DNA from: Coriobacteriia bacterium
GTDB taxonomy: Bacteria > Actinomycetota > Coriobacteriia > Coriobacteriales > UBA8131
Assembly (NCBI GenBank): GCA_009784425.1
Contig: WRBR01000008.1
Location: 1 to 37,508, forward strand
DNA length: 37,508 nt
Direction: 5' to 3'
Shown here one piece after another: positions 1 to 6,827 of this stretch. Position 1 is the stretch's first letter. Every line of letters begins with the position of its first letter. Under the pieces are notes generated by a model, which worked only from the letters and a program-made list of their open reading frames with translations, did no database searches and was not told where the DNA came from. The translations under genes were made by a program, and so were the position numbers.

Positions 1-1
1 A

Positions 2-136
2 AAGACCACAGGCACAAAGACCACAGGCACTAAGACCACAGGCACTAAGACCACAGGCACTAAAACCACAGGCACTAAAACCACAGGCACTAAAACCACA
101 GGCACTAAAAGCACCAGCACCAAAAGCACGAGCGCC
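2..136 (+). repeat. 15-bp tandem repeat inside a coding region
   Basis: Nine head-to-tail 15-bp units. Seven are near-identical (AARACCACAGGCACT, 2-106) and two are degenerate (107-136). The period is a multiple of three, so copy-number change alters the length of the KTTGT linker without shifting the frame. Confidence 0.9.
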
Positions 137-265
137 AAGAGTAGCACTCAGGAAAAATCTGAAGGCGGCTTACTCGATGTAATCGGAGGCGTCTTGGATA
201 GCAATAACGATGGATCTTTCATCGATGACATTATCGGAAGCATTTTAAAAGCAAAGAAACAGTAA
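2..265 (+). CDS. 3' end of a Lys/Thr-rich repeat protein (partial)
   Basis: The reading frame is open from base 2 and stops with TAA at 263-265, so only the last 87 residues are visible. The visible part starts with seven copies of the pentapeptide K-T-T-G-T and continues with degenerate K-S-T-S-T/K-S-T-S-A units. A short non-repetitive tail follows that contains LDSNNDGSFIDD, an Asp/Asn-rich loop resembling an EF-hand or the tails of DUF937-type proteins. The Lys/Thr repeats look like a flexible linker. The main domain lies outside the window, so no function is assigned. The next gene begins 9 nt after the stop, so the two are probably co-transcribed. Confidence 0.6.
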   Translation, partial: KTTGTKTTGTKTTGTKTTGTKTTGTKTTGTKTTGTKSTSTKSTSAKSSTQEKSEGGLLDVIGGVLDSNNDGSFIDDIIGSILKAKKQ

Positions 266-274
266 GGGGAAGTC

Positions 275-1018
275 ATGGCTGAGAAAAAGACCTATGTAAA
301 ACCTTCAGGAAATCCCACAACATTCAGATTGTTGGCGGTAGTTCTCTGGGTTCTCGGTATTGCCTTAGAAGTCGCAGCAATTTTGATAATCCTAGGCGTG
401 ATTGCTGTTGGCAATCCAATCGTGTGGATTATCGTTGCACTGGTATTAGACCTGATATTAGTGGTAGCAGGTGCATTCCTCTGGAAGCGGGCAAACAAGA
501 TCGACCCGCCTTCAGAAAAGAACAAGGTGGAGTTCTTTATCAAGACGCAGCTGGGCGCAATCATTGCGGTTATCGCCTTTGCCCCCATTCTGTTTTTCTT
601 GCTTACTGACAAAAACCTGGACAAAAAGGCCAAGACCTTGGTTTCAATAGTGGCTGCAGTTTGTCTGCTGGCGGCGGTTGGACTGTCCATTGACTACAAC
701 CCGGTTTCGTCTGAGCAACTCGAGCAAATGAGAGTCAACGCCCAAACCAGCGATTTTGGTGACGGCGAGGTCAAGTGGTCAAAGAACAGCAGGGTGTATC
801 ACACTTGGGCAGATTGCTCGGCCTTAAAGAGGATTGGCGAAGACAATCTGCGTGAGGGCGATGTTGAAGCAGCCTTTGCCGAGGGCAAGGTCCGAATGTG
901 CAAGTTCTGCGCTGCCCACTTTGATATCACTGACGGAGTTGAAGGCGGCGACGTTGAAAGTGACGATGCCGACGACGAAGACGATGATGAAGAAGAAGAC
1001 GACGAAGAAGACGAGTAA
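275..1018 (+). CDS. Membrane protein with Ada-like Cys motif and polyacidic tail
   Basis: A 247-residue protein of unknown function. Four hydrophobic helices are visible at roughly residues 17-42, 48-70, 93-110 and 120-138. They are followed by a soluble segment with VYHTWADCSAL, then a stretch ending in RMCKFCAAHF. This pattern (Tyr-His near a first Cys, then Cys-x2-Cys and His about 25 residues later) resembles the Ada-type metal-binding repeat often appended to surface or nuclease proteins, so a structural metal site is likely. The last ~25 residues are almost all Asp and Glu. The ATG is preceded by AAGGGGAAG at a good distance and lies 9 nt after the previous stop. A strong terminator follows. 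The role is unknown. Confidence 0.8.
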   Translation: MAEKKTYVKPSGNPTTFRLLAVVLWVLGIALEVAAILIILGVIAVGNPIVWIIVALVLDLILVVAGAFLWKRANKIDPPSEKNKVEFFIKTQLGAIIAVIAFAPILFFLLTDKNLDKKAKTLVSIVAAVCLLAAVGLSIDYNPVSSEQLEQMRVNAQTSDFGDGEVKWSKNSRVYHTWADCSALKRIGEDNLREGDVEAAFAEGKVRMCKFCAAHFDITDGVEGGDVESDDADDEDDDEEEDDEEDE

Positions 1019-1026
1019 TTCTGTCA

Positions 1027-1066
1027 GCAGACTAGCCGCCTTGCGCGGCTAGTCTGCTTGTTCTTG
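1027..1066 (+). terminator. Rho-independent terminator
   Basis: Perfect 13-bp inverted repeat (1027-1039 with 1045-1057, 5-nt loop), GC-rich, followed by TTGTTCTTGT. It lies 8 nt after the stop of the membrane protein gene. Confidence 0.85.
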
Positions 1067-1088
1067 TCCACCGGGGCTGTTAGGCTGT

Positions 1089-1820
1089 TCAATAAACCCA
1101 GAGGTTCCTGAATTGAAACATGAGGCTGTCCAGATCCCAAGTTTGTTGGGTTCTCTCAACGCTGTTGGGGTCATGTACGGTTATCTGGTTATTGGAGTCT
1201 ATGCCGGTAAGAACGATGAAATGTCCTTCTGTGGTAAAGTCTCCGGCTCCTAAAACCGCGATTATCGGGTTTCCTGCTCTCAGATGTTGGGCAATCAGGT
1301 CTCTGTCAGCAGGCAGTTCTTCTGCCGCTATGCCGAGTGCGTGTGCCCCGCTGGTCATGAACAGCCAGGCAGTGCCATCTGCGCTTGCGCATCCACTTGA
1401 GGTTGCCAGAGCTGCAATAGTGGCGGGTGTTTGGTCAGTGTTGCCGGTAAGGTAAACATAGACCATTGCGAGACAGGCAGGACCGCAGCCGGTTATCCCA
1501 AGAGTGGATCCGGCATAGGGGTGGCTGCTCCACTCGGGGTCTTGTTGATACAGAATAGGCATAATCCCGCGCTGCCACTGACTCACAGGCGTGCTGTTGA
1601 ACTCACTGCTCTGTCCACTGTCCAGCGAGGAGCCAGTAGTGCTAGCGGGCAGTGAAACCAGCTCCTGTGCCCTGCAAGACTGCATCAGAAAAGCCGCACC
1701 AAGTGCTATCACCACAACCAGAGTTAACAGAGCTAACAGAGCAACCGCACGTATGAGAGGCAGCTTGTCAGTTCGGTGCTTTGAAGCCACAAAATATTTA
1801 TCGTTATAACGTGAGTACAT
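1089..1820 (-). CDS. Membrane-anchored C39-like cysteine peptidase
   Basis: 243 residues. A basic N-terminus precedes one hydrophobic helix (about 24-47), then a Ser/Thr-rich linker (about 55-80) and a peptidase_C39_2-type domain. The papain-like catalytic set is visible: Cys112 in GCGPACLAM, His200 in GHFIVLTG and Asp217 in HDPNS. The helix ends in LMQSC, a poor lipobox, so a signal anchor is more likely than a lipoprotein. The domain should face outside the membrane. Relatives cleave peptides or cell-wall-linked substrates, but the substrate here is unknown. The gene is divergent from the VanRS-like pair across a 148-bp gap, which raises the possibility of shared envelope-stress control (inference). 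Confidence 0.8.
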   Translation of the reverse strand: MYSRYNDKYFVASKHRTDKLPLIRAVALLALLTLVVVIALGAAFLMQSCRAQELVSLPASTTGSSLDSGQSSEFNSTPVSQWQRGIMPILYQQDPEWSSHPYAGSTLGITGCGPACLAMVYVYLTGNTDQTPATIAALATSSGCASADGTAWLFMTSGAHALGIAAEELPADRDLIAQHLRAGNPIIAVLGAGDFTTEGHFIVLTGIDSNNQITVHDPNSVERTQQTWDLDSLMFQFRNLWVY

Positions 1821-1898
1821 TTCGCTCCTTTAGCTGCAACCGTTCTTTATTCAGAGTAGACACCAGGCAAGAAAAGTACTTTTCTGTTTTGCTAAGAC

Positions 1899-1945
1899 TT
1901 TCTTAATTTTTTCTTAATAAAGTGGAGCCAGGAAGCTGCTACTAT
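1899..1945 (+). promoter_or_regulatory. Candidate VanR-type operator and promoter
   Basis: Two direct copies of TTTCTTAA (1899-1906 and 1910-1917) start 11 bp apart, the one-helical-turn spacing used by OmpR-family dimers. A candidate -10 box TACTAT lies at 1940-1945, and there is no good -35 box at the expected place. The repeats sit just where an activator would contact RNA polymerase. This suggests positive autoregulation of the downstream pair; it is inferred from sequence only. Confidence 0.5.
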
Positions 1946-1968
1946 TTTGTTAGAAGGGAGCGCTGCGC

Positions 1969-2667
1969 ATGCCGGATTCTATTCTCATAGTGGATGACGA
2001 AAAGGAGATCGCCGACCTCATTGAGCTCTATCTGCAAAATGAAGGGTTCCAGATTCTCAAGCACTATAACGGCGCCTCTGCCTTGCACTGCGTTGAAAAC
2101 GAGTCCATTGACCTCGCCATCCTCGATGTTATGCTGCCGGATATCGACGGCTTTGCGCTTTGCGCCAAGATCAGAGAGCTGCATCTCTTTCCCATCATCA
2201 TGCTCACCGCAAAAGACGCCGAACTCGACAAAATCACCGGTCTCAGCCTGGGCGCCGATGACTACGTAGCAAAGCCCTTCAAGCCCCTTGAACTGGTAGC
2301 CAGGGTCAAAGCCCAGCTGCGGCGCGCGCAAAAATACACGGCAAGCCCCAGCAATTCCGAGGATGTCATCACGGTTGGCGGGCTGATGATAAACAGCAAG
2401 ACCCACGAATGCTTGCTTAACGGCACCGCTTTGAAGCTCACGCCTACTGAATTCTCGCTCCTCAGAATTCTGGCTCTAAACAAAGGCGCGGTTTTGAGCT
2501 CTGACGAGCTTTCCCAGCAGATTTGGCAAGAGGAGTACTTTGAAAAAGGCAACAGCGCCATCACCGTGCACATACGCCACATCAGAGAAAAGATGGGCGA
2601 GTCCTTTGAAAACCCACGCTACATCAAAACGGTCTGGGGGGTAGGGTACAAGCTTGAGTATTCCTGA
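1969..2667 (+). CDS. vanR: VanR-like OmpR-family response regulator
   Basis: 232 residues: an N-terminal receiver domain with the acidic pocket (LIVDDE), phospho-acceptor Asp53 in LAILDVMLPDIDG and Lys in VAKPF, then a winged-helix DNA-binding domain ending in YIKTVWGVGYKLEY. The segments DLAILD, DKITGLSLGADDY, PLELVARVKAQLRR, LTPTEFSLLRIL and ITVHIRHIREKM match, from memory, the enterococcal VanR sequence closely, so the VanR subfamily call is strong. The ATG follows GAAGGGAG. The gene overlaps the kinase gene by 14 nt. No vanH, vanA-type ligase or vanX lies nearby, so the regulon is probably envelope-related but need not confer glycopeptide resistance. Confidence 0.9.
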   Translation: MPDSILIVDDEKEIADLIELYLQNEGFQILKHYNGASALHCVENESIDLAILDVMLPDIDGFALCAKIRELHLFPIIMLTAKDAELDKITGLSLGADDYVAKPFKPLELVARVKAQLRRAQKYTASPSNSEDVITVGGLMINSKTHECLLNGTALKLTPTEFSLLRILALNKGAVLSSDELSQQIWQEEYFEKGNSAITVHIRHIREKMGESFENPRYIKTVWGVGYKLEYS

Positions 2668-3781
2668 TTCAAATAAAGAGCAGCTGCGGATTGCCATCTC
2701 CAAAAGGTACAGAAACCAGTTTTGGGTTACCTTTGCCATTTTCTCGGCCATAGTTTTGGTGATAATCCTCGCCTTCTTTTTGCTCAAGGATTCAAGGATC
2801 TGGTACGCCAGTGACCCTCTGTACCCCATTCTCTACATGCTGAAAGATTTGTTCTACTGGATCATCGCCGTGGTTTGGTTTGGCGGAACCGCGCTCATCG
2901 CCTTTATGCAATGGAGGCGCAGCGCCTCGGACATTGTGGGCATGGTGAGCAGCATCGAGATTATGCAGCGCGGTAAAGAGGGTTATGTCGTTCCGGTACC
3001 GAGCAACCTGACTGACCTGCAGCCGATAATGCAAGAGATGTTTGACAGCGCCCTGAAAGACCGAAAAGCGGTTGAAGAGACCGAGAAACGAAAGAGCGAC
3101 TTGGTTTTATACCTCGCCCACGATTTGAAAACCCCGCTCACCTCAACCATAGGCTACTTGAATCTACTGCACGACACTAAGGATCTTGAAGCAGACAAGA
3201 GAGAGGCTTACACCGAGATTGCCCTCAACAAGGCCACCAGGCTAGAGACCCTCGTAGAGCAATTCTTTGAAATCAGCCAGCTCAATCTCCGCGAGACAGT
3301 CCTGGATAAGACTTGGTTCAGCCTTAACCTTTTGATGGAGCAGATCACTGACGAGTTCTACCCCCTCCTCGAAGGCGCCGAGAAGGAGGTGACCGTTTCC
3401 ATTGCCGAGGACATCCAGGTGTACGGGGACGCAGGGCTCTTGGCGCGCGTCTTCAGCAACATACTGCAAAACGCCATTGTGTACAGCGACCCTCACAGCA
3501 CCATCTCTGTGTGCGCGTCCAAAAAGGCGGCCCTTGAAACGGCATTCGCAGTGCCTTCGGTTGAGGTCACAATTACCAACAGAGGAGAGACGATACCACC
3601 CGAGCAGCTGCAACAGGTCTTTGACAAGTTCTACCGGCTCGACGAGTCAAGAACCAGTATCACCGGCGGCTCCGGCCTAGGCCTAGCCATTGCACGAGAG
3701 ATCGTCACCCAGCACGGCGGCACCATCACCGCCAAGAGCAACTACGGCAAAACAGACTTCATCGTGGTTCTCCCGCTGTAG
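2654..3781 (+). CDS. vanS: VanS-like sensor histidine kinase
   Basis: 375 residues, close to the usual VanS length. Two membrane helices (about 22-44 and 66-86) enclose only a short external loop, as in VanS proteins. A linker follows, then the dimerisation/phosphotransfer domain with His156 in YLAHDLKTPLTS and a catalytic domain with N box (NILQNAIVYS), F box (FDKFYRLDESR) and G box (GGSGLGLAIA). The start is TTG at 2654, inside the end of the response regulator gene, which implies translational coupling. The partner is the regulator just upstream. The external signal is unknown; the short sensor loop suggests a membrane or cell-wall cue. Confidence 0.88.
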   Translation: MSIPDSNKEQLRIAISKRYRNQFWVTFAIFSAIVLVIILAFFLLKDSRIWYASDPLYPILYMLKDLFYWIIAVVWFGGTALIAFMQWRRSASDIVGMVSSIEIMQRGKEGYVVPVPSNLTDLQPIMQEMFDSALKDRKAVEETEKRKSDLVLYLAHDLKTPLTSTIGYLNLLHDTKDLEADKREAYTEIALNKATRLETLVEQFFEISQLNLRETVLDKTWFSLNLLMEQITDEFYPLLEGAEKEVTVSIAEDIQVYGDAGLLARVFSNILQNAIVYSDPHSTISVCASKKAALETAFAVPSVEVTITNRGETIPPEQLQQVFDKFYRLDESRTSITGGSGLGLAIAREIVTQHGGTITAKSNYGKTDFIVVLPL

Positions 3782-3825
3782 TAATACTTACATACTGATC
3801 TGTACTACTGCTGAGGGGGCTCCAT

Positions 3826-4083
3826 ACCACACCCCACTCCCCAAACCGCCACCCCACGCCCCCACACCTTAAACCATCACACCGCCACACCCCACGCCCC
3901 ACGACCCCACACCATAAACCATCACACCGCCACACCTCGCGCCACCACGCCACACCCCACACCACACCGCCACACCGCCACACCACCACCCCGCCACACC
4001 ACCACACCCCCACACCACACCCCACCACACCCCACCACACCGCCCCGCACCACCACACCACACCGCCACACCCCACACCACGC
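3826..4083. repeat. C/A-only low-complexity tract
   Basis: About 258 bp made almost entirely of CACC, CACAC and CCCCAC motifs on the plus strand (G/T-rich on minus). A clearer internal direct repeat of about 30 bp (3862-3891 and 3907-3936) contains TAAACCATCACACCGCCACA with period 45. Reading frames across it encode only biased Gly/Trp/Val or Pro/Thr/His strings and are not genes. It fills most of the gap between the kinase gene and the DUF1905 gene. Confidence 0.85.
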
Positions 4084-4147
4084 AACTTTATGCGGACAGG
4101 TAAAAAGTGGGAGTTCACCGATGCCTGTATGAGCTGGATCTCATAAG

Positions 4148-4420
4148 CTATCTTGTTTCAAATGACACGGCGGTTGTTGCGCCAATCTGTAAGTTTTCCT
4201 TTGCGCGCACCTTTGCAGGCAAGGCGATGAAGTGCGTACCGTCTCCCAGGGGCAGCATTGAGGTTGACCAACTGGAGCTGCCAACCGTGGCTGTTATCGC
4301 AATCAACCCTCGATCTGCGCGGTGCTCAAGGGGCTCACTCAATTCCGTGGGCACACGCACATAATGCCAACCCATTTTGCGATCAAAGAACTCAACCTTG
4401 GCAGTAAACGAGTTGCTCAA
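4148..4420 (-). CDS. DUF1905 domain protein
   Basis: A 90-residue protein that is nearly all one DUF1905 domain: FTAKVEFFDRKMGWHYVRVP at the start, then GLIAITATVGSSSWSTSMLP and the final ENLQIGATTAVSF. The family is a small beta-barrel of unknown biochemical role. I place the start at TTG 4420 because AGGAG (4431-4435) is 10 nt away. The alternative GTG at 4429 would leave a single base between the ribosome site and the start codon. The gene stands alone between two C-rich low-complexity tracts. Confidence 0.75.
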   Translation of the reverse strand: MSNSFTAKVEFFDRKMGWHYVRVPTELSEPLEHRADRGLIAITATVGSSSWSTSMLPLGDGTHFIALPAKVRAKENLQIGATTAVSFETR

Positions 4421-4468
4421 TGTAATCACTCTCCTTTTGGAACAGAGGCAGAACAGCGGGCCGGGGCT

Positions 4469-4495
4469 GGGACAGAGGGACGGAGCTAGTGTACC
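4469..4495 (+). repeat. Isolated unit of the dispersed hairpin repeat
   Basis: A 27-bp copy of the unit GGGACAGAGGGACGG...GTGTACC that builds the larger hairpins elsewhere in the window. It is a single copy, so no hairpin partner is present. Confidence 0.6.
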
Positions 4496-4617
4496 AGACA
4501 GAGGGCCGGGTCGTGACGCCCTCCCGCGTTATCAGGTTATTTGAGGCACCACTCAACCGACAGGTGGTTGACCTACCTAAACCATCAGTTGAGAGTTAGT
4601 ACAGAGGGATCCACCCC

Positions 4618-4744
4618 ATCTCCCCACCACCCAACCCCCGGCTCTCCACCCACCCACCCACCACCCATCCCTGGATCACCCCACCACCCATCCCCCCGGA
4701 TCTCCACCCCACCACCCAACCCCCGGCTCTCCACCCACCCACCC
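4618..4744. repeat. C-rich low-complexity tract with a direct repeat
   Basis: CCACCC-type sequence in which a segment of about 43 bp containing ACCACCCAACCCCCGGCTCT occurs twice (about 4618-4660 and 4700-4744). The minus strand carries runs of GGGTGGGTGGG that could form G-quadruplexes. The gap 4430-4997 otherwise holds only an isolated repeat unit and the inverted repeat that follows; I see no gene in it. Confidence 0.75.
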
Positions 4745-4828
4745 CGTCCTCCAGCGCTCTCTTCATTCGCCCTCTATCGCCACTCTGCCCGTCTTTTATA
4801 AGGAAAAAAGATTTTGAGAGGAGTTAAT

Positions 4829-4976
4829 GCATCAAAACCGGTCTCGTGTACGATTTTCTCCTTGTTCCAGCTCTGTTTTGGCCAGATTTGGTCTTGCTGC
4901 TGGCTTTTTTGGGCATTTCGAGGGTGATTTCTAAGGAATTAAGCAAATATTCCGTACACGAGGCGGATTTTGATGC
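4829..4976. repeat. 148-bp element with 24-bp terminal inverted repeats
   Basis: GCATCAAAACCGG...GTGTACG at 4829-4852 is the reverse complement of 4953-4976 with three mismatches in 24. The 100-bp interior shows no ORF. The right arm ends 12 bp before the -10-like box of the next gene. It could be a small non-autonomous mobile element or a regulatory structure. Confidence 0.65.
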
Positions 4977-4988
4977 AAAATCGGTTAC

Positions 4989-4994
4989 TATAAT
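4989..4994 (+). promoter_or_regulatory. Candidate -10 box, possibly leaderless start
   Basis: A perfect TATAAT lies only 3 nt before the GTG start at 4998, and no Shine-Dalgarno sequence is visible. Transcription starting about 7 nt after the box would give a leaderless message. The -35 box is poor. Confidence 0.4.
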
Positions 4995-4997
4995 CTT

Positions 4998-5954
4998 GTG
5001 AAGCTATATATTTGTCATGACTCGGCATTGGAATACTGGCGCAAGCGTCGAATACTGCCAAGCAGCAGCGCCCATCGGCGTTGTACGGTAGAGCTTCCTG
5101 ACGCTCCGGCTGAAGTTGAGCATTCAATCTTCACGGGCTTAACGTTGCCGGTTCACGTTATGCTAGGCAAGCAACTCAATCGACGCGAGGATGTATTCAT
5201 GCATCAGCATGTATTTAGTAGCGAGACTCCTGTTGGTTGCTTTATGAATGTCGGTAGAAATCTCATGATGAGTTCCCCAGAGTTTTGCTTTCTCCAGATG
5301 GCAAACCACCTATCGCTCGTTGAGCTTTTAGAGTTGGGCTATGAGCTCTGTGGTGAATACTCACTTCCCTTGCCTCACGATAAAAAGGTGCCAAAGCGAG
5401 GTTTCTATAATCGAAAGCAGTTAACCAGCACCAAGAAGTTGCAGGAGTTTCTCAATAGTATGCCTGGCGTCAAGGGGTCCACAAAAGCCATTCGTGCTTT
5501 GACTTATCTGCAAGATGGATCAGCCTCTCCTATGGAGACCAAGCTTGCTCTATTTATGGTTCTGCCGTACAAGCTGGGTGGATTTGGGTTTGAAAAACCG
5601 GAGCTTAACAGGCGAGTCAACTTAACAAAGAGTGTCAGGAAGTACTTCAGAAAGGAATACTACGTTTGTGACTTGTTTTGGGCAGAAAAGAAAGTGGCGG
5701 TGGAATACGATAGTGACCAAAACCACACTGGATCTGAGCGTATAGCCAGCGATTCTAAGAAGAGGAACGCTCTTGTGTCGATGGGCATTCAGGTGGTCTC
5801 TGTTACCAAGCAGCAGTTGTATAACAGCAAGGAGCTGGAAAGTGCCGTCAGGACGGTTGCAAAGCATATGGGGAAAAGACTCTTCCCAGCGAAAAGTAAC
5901 TTCCCTGCGGCACATCTCGAGTTGCGAAAGGAGTTGCTTAAGCATGGTGGGTGA
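4998..5954 (+). CDS. Hypothetical protein with PD-(D/E)XK-like C-terminus
   Basis: 318 residues. The first two thirds match no family I can name with confidence. The C-terminal third resembles DUF559/Vsr-like nuclease folds: PMETKLALF (helix with Glu), then YYVCDLFWAEKKVAVEYDS (Asp, then Glu in a strand pair), then a basic helix and GIQVVSVTKQQL. The usual catalytic ExK appears here as E-Y-D, so activity is uncertain. Actinobacterial proteins of this type are often annotated as hypothetical or as relatives of abortive-infection proteins. The GTG start lacks a ribosome site and follows TATAAT closely. The 3' end overlaps the glycosylase gene by 11 nt, so the two are probably one transcript. 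Confidence 0.7.
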   Translation: MKLYICHDSALEYWRKRRILPSSSAHRRCTVELPDAPAEVEHSIFTGLTLPVHVMLGKQLNRREDVFMHQHVFSSETPVGCFMNVGRNLMMSSPEFCFLQMANHLSLVELLELGYELCGEYSLPLPHDKKVPKRGFYNRKQLTSTKKLQEFLNSMPGVKGSTKAIRALTYLQDGSASPMETKLALFMVLPYKLGGFGFEKPELNRRVNLTKSVRKYFRKEYYVCDLFWAEKKVAVEYDSDQNHTGSERIASDSKKRNALVSMGIQVVSVTKQQLYNSKELESAVRTVAKHMGKRLFPAKSNFPAAHLELRKELLKHGG

Positions 5955-6519
5955 TGAGACAATGCGTTGTTCGTGGGCAGATAATGATGAGAAGATGGCT
6001 TGGTACCATGATGAGTTTTGGGGCAAGCCTGAGCATGATGACCGGAGGCTCTTTGCGAAGCTTTGCCTGGATTTGATGCAGGCGGGGCTGAGCTGGCGGA
6101 CGATCTTGTATAAGCAGGAGGGCTTTGAGAAGGCGTTTGATGGCTTTGATATTGCAACGGTGGCCCGCTACGATGAGGCGAAGTTTGATGAGCTGATGCA
6201 GGATGCGGGGATTGTACGAAATCGCTTGAAGATACTTGCCATCATCAACAATGCCCAGCGCACCTTGGAGGTGCAAAAGGAATTTGGCAGCTTTGATGCG
6301 TATATCTGGGGCTTTACCGGTGGAGAGGTTATCAAAAATAGTTGGCAAGCTCTTGAGGAGATTCCGGCATCGAGCGAGTTGAGCGATACCATCAGCAAGG
6401 ATCTGAAAAAGCGTGGATTCAAATTTGTGGGCACTACGATTATTTACGCTTTTCTGCAGGCTATCGGAGTTGTTAATGACCACCTGACGAGCTGCTTTTG
6501 CTACGAGAAGTACGAGTGA
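5944..6519 (+). CDS. tag: DNA-3-methyladenine glycosylase I
   Basis: 191 residues, the usual length of Tag. It removes 3-methyladenine from alkylated DNA as the first step of base-excision repair. Family features are clear: MRCSWA at the N-terminus and WYHDEFWG (zinc-binding Cys and His), QAGLSWRTIL, the helix-hairpin region, KKRGFKFVGTTI, and VNDHLTSCFCY carrying the second zinc His/Cys pair. I choose ATG 5944 because AAAGGAG lies about 10 nt upstream; ATG 5962, right before RCSW, is the alternative. The start lies inside the preceding gene. Confidence 0.93.
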   Translation: MVGDETMRCSWADNDEKMAWYHDEFWGKPEHDDRRLFAKLCLDLMQAGLSWRTILYKQEGFEKAFDGFDIATVARYDEAKFDELMQDAGIVRNRLKILAIINNAQRTLEVQKEFGSFDAYIWGFTGGEVIKNSWQALEEIPASSELSDTISKDLKKRGFKFVGTTIIYAFLQAIGVVNDHLTSCFCYEKYE

Positions 6520-6526
6520 TACAGGG

Positions 6527-6746
6527 GTCGTGACTCACTGGGGACGGGGAAAGTGAGCCACTCAGCGAGCTCAGCTGTTTGGCTTCTGGTACAGGAGGGA
6601 CGGGGTTAGTGTACCAATTTGGCCCAAGGGCCAAATTGGTACACTAACCCCGTCCCTCCTGTACCAGAGCGAGCCGGGCCCCAAGACAGAAGCCAAACAG
6701 CTGGTAGCTCAGTGAGTCAGTTTCCCCGTCCCCAGTGAGTCATGAC
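6527..6746. repeat. 220-bp nested palindromic element (copy 1)
   Basis: The core 6585-6668 is a perfect hairpin with 41-bp arms and a 2-nt loop. Outside it, 6527-6588 pairs imperfectly with about 6681-6746 (second unit type, GACTCACTGGGGACGGGGAAA). The whole element could fold into one long hairpin. It carries no ORF. The rest of the gap 6520-6827 holds a short GGGGGACGTATAAGG tail and no gene. Confidence 0.9.
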
Positions 6747-6827
6747 AGGGGGACGTATAAGGTGTCAGGTTAGGGGGAATAGCGGCGAACATGGTAGAAT
6801 TTTCGCATTCGCTTGGAAAGGATTGCT

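Noticed and set aside
2-136. Possible CRISPR array
   Set aside because: The 15-bp units are contiguous with no spacers and encode a periodic peptide in a clear reading frame.
3869-4081. Gly/Trp/Val-rich reading frame on the minus strand
   Set aside because: It is a translation of the C/A low-complexity tract, with no ribosome site and extreme composition.
1089-4147. Vancomycin-resistance operon
   Set aside because: Only the regulator and sensor resemble van genes; no ligase, dehydrogenase or dipeptidase gene is present.
4541-4801. Pro/His/Ser-rich reading frame
   Set aside because: It translates the second C-rich tract; composition and absence of a start signal argue against a gene.
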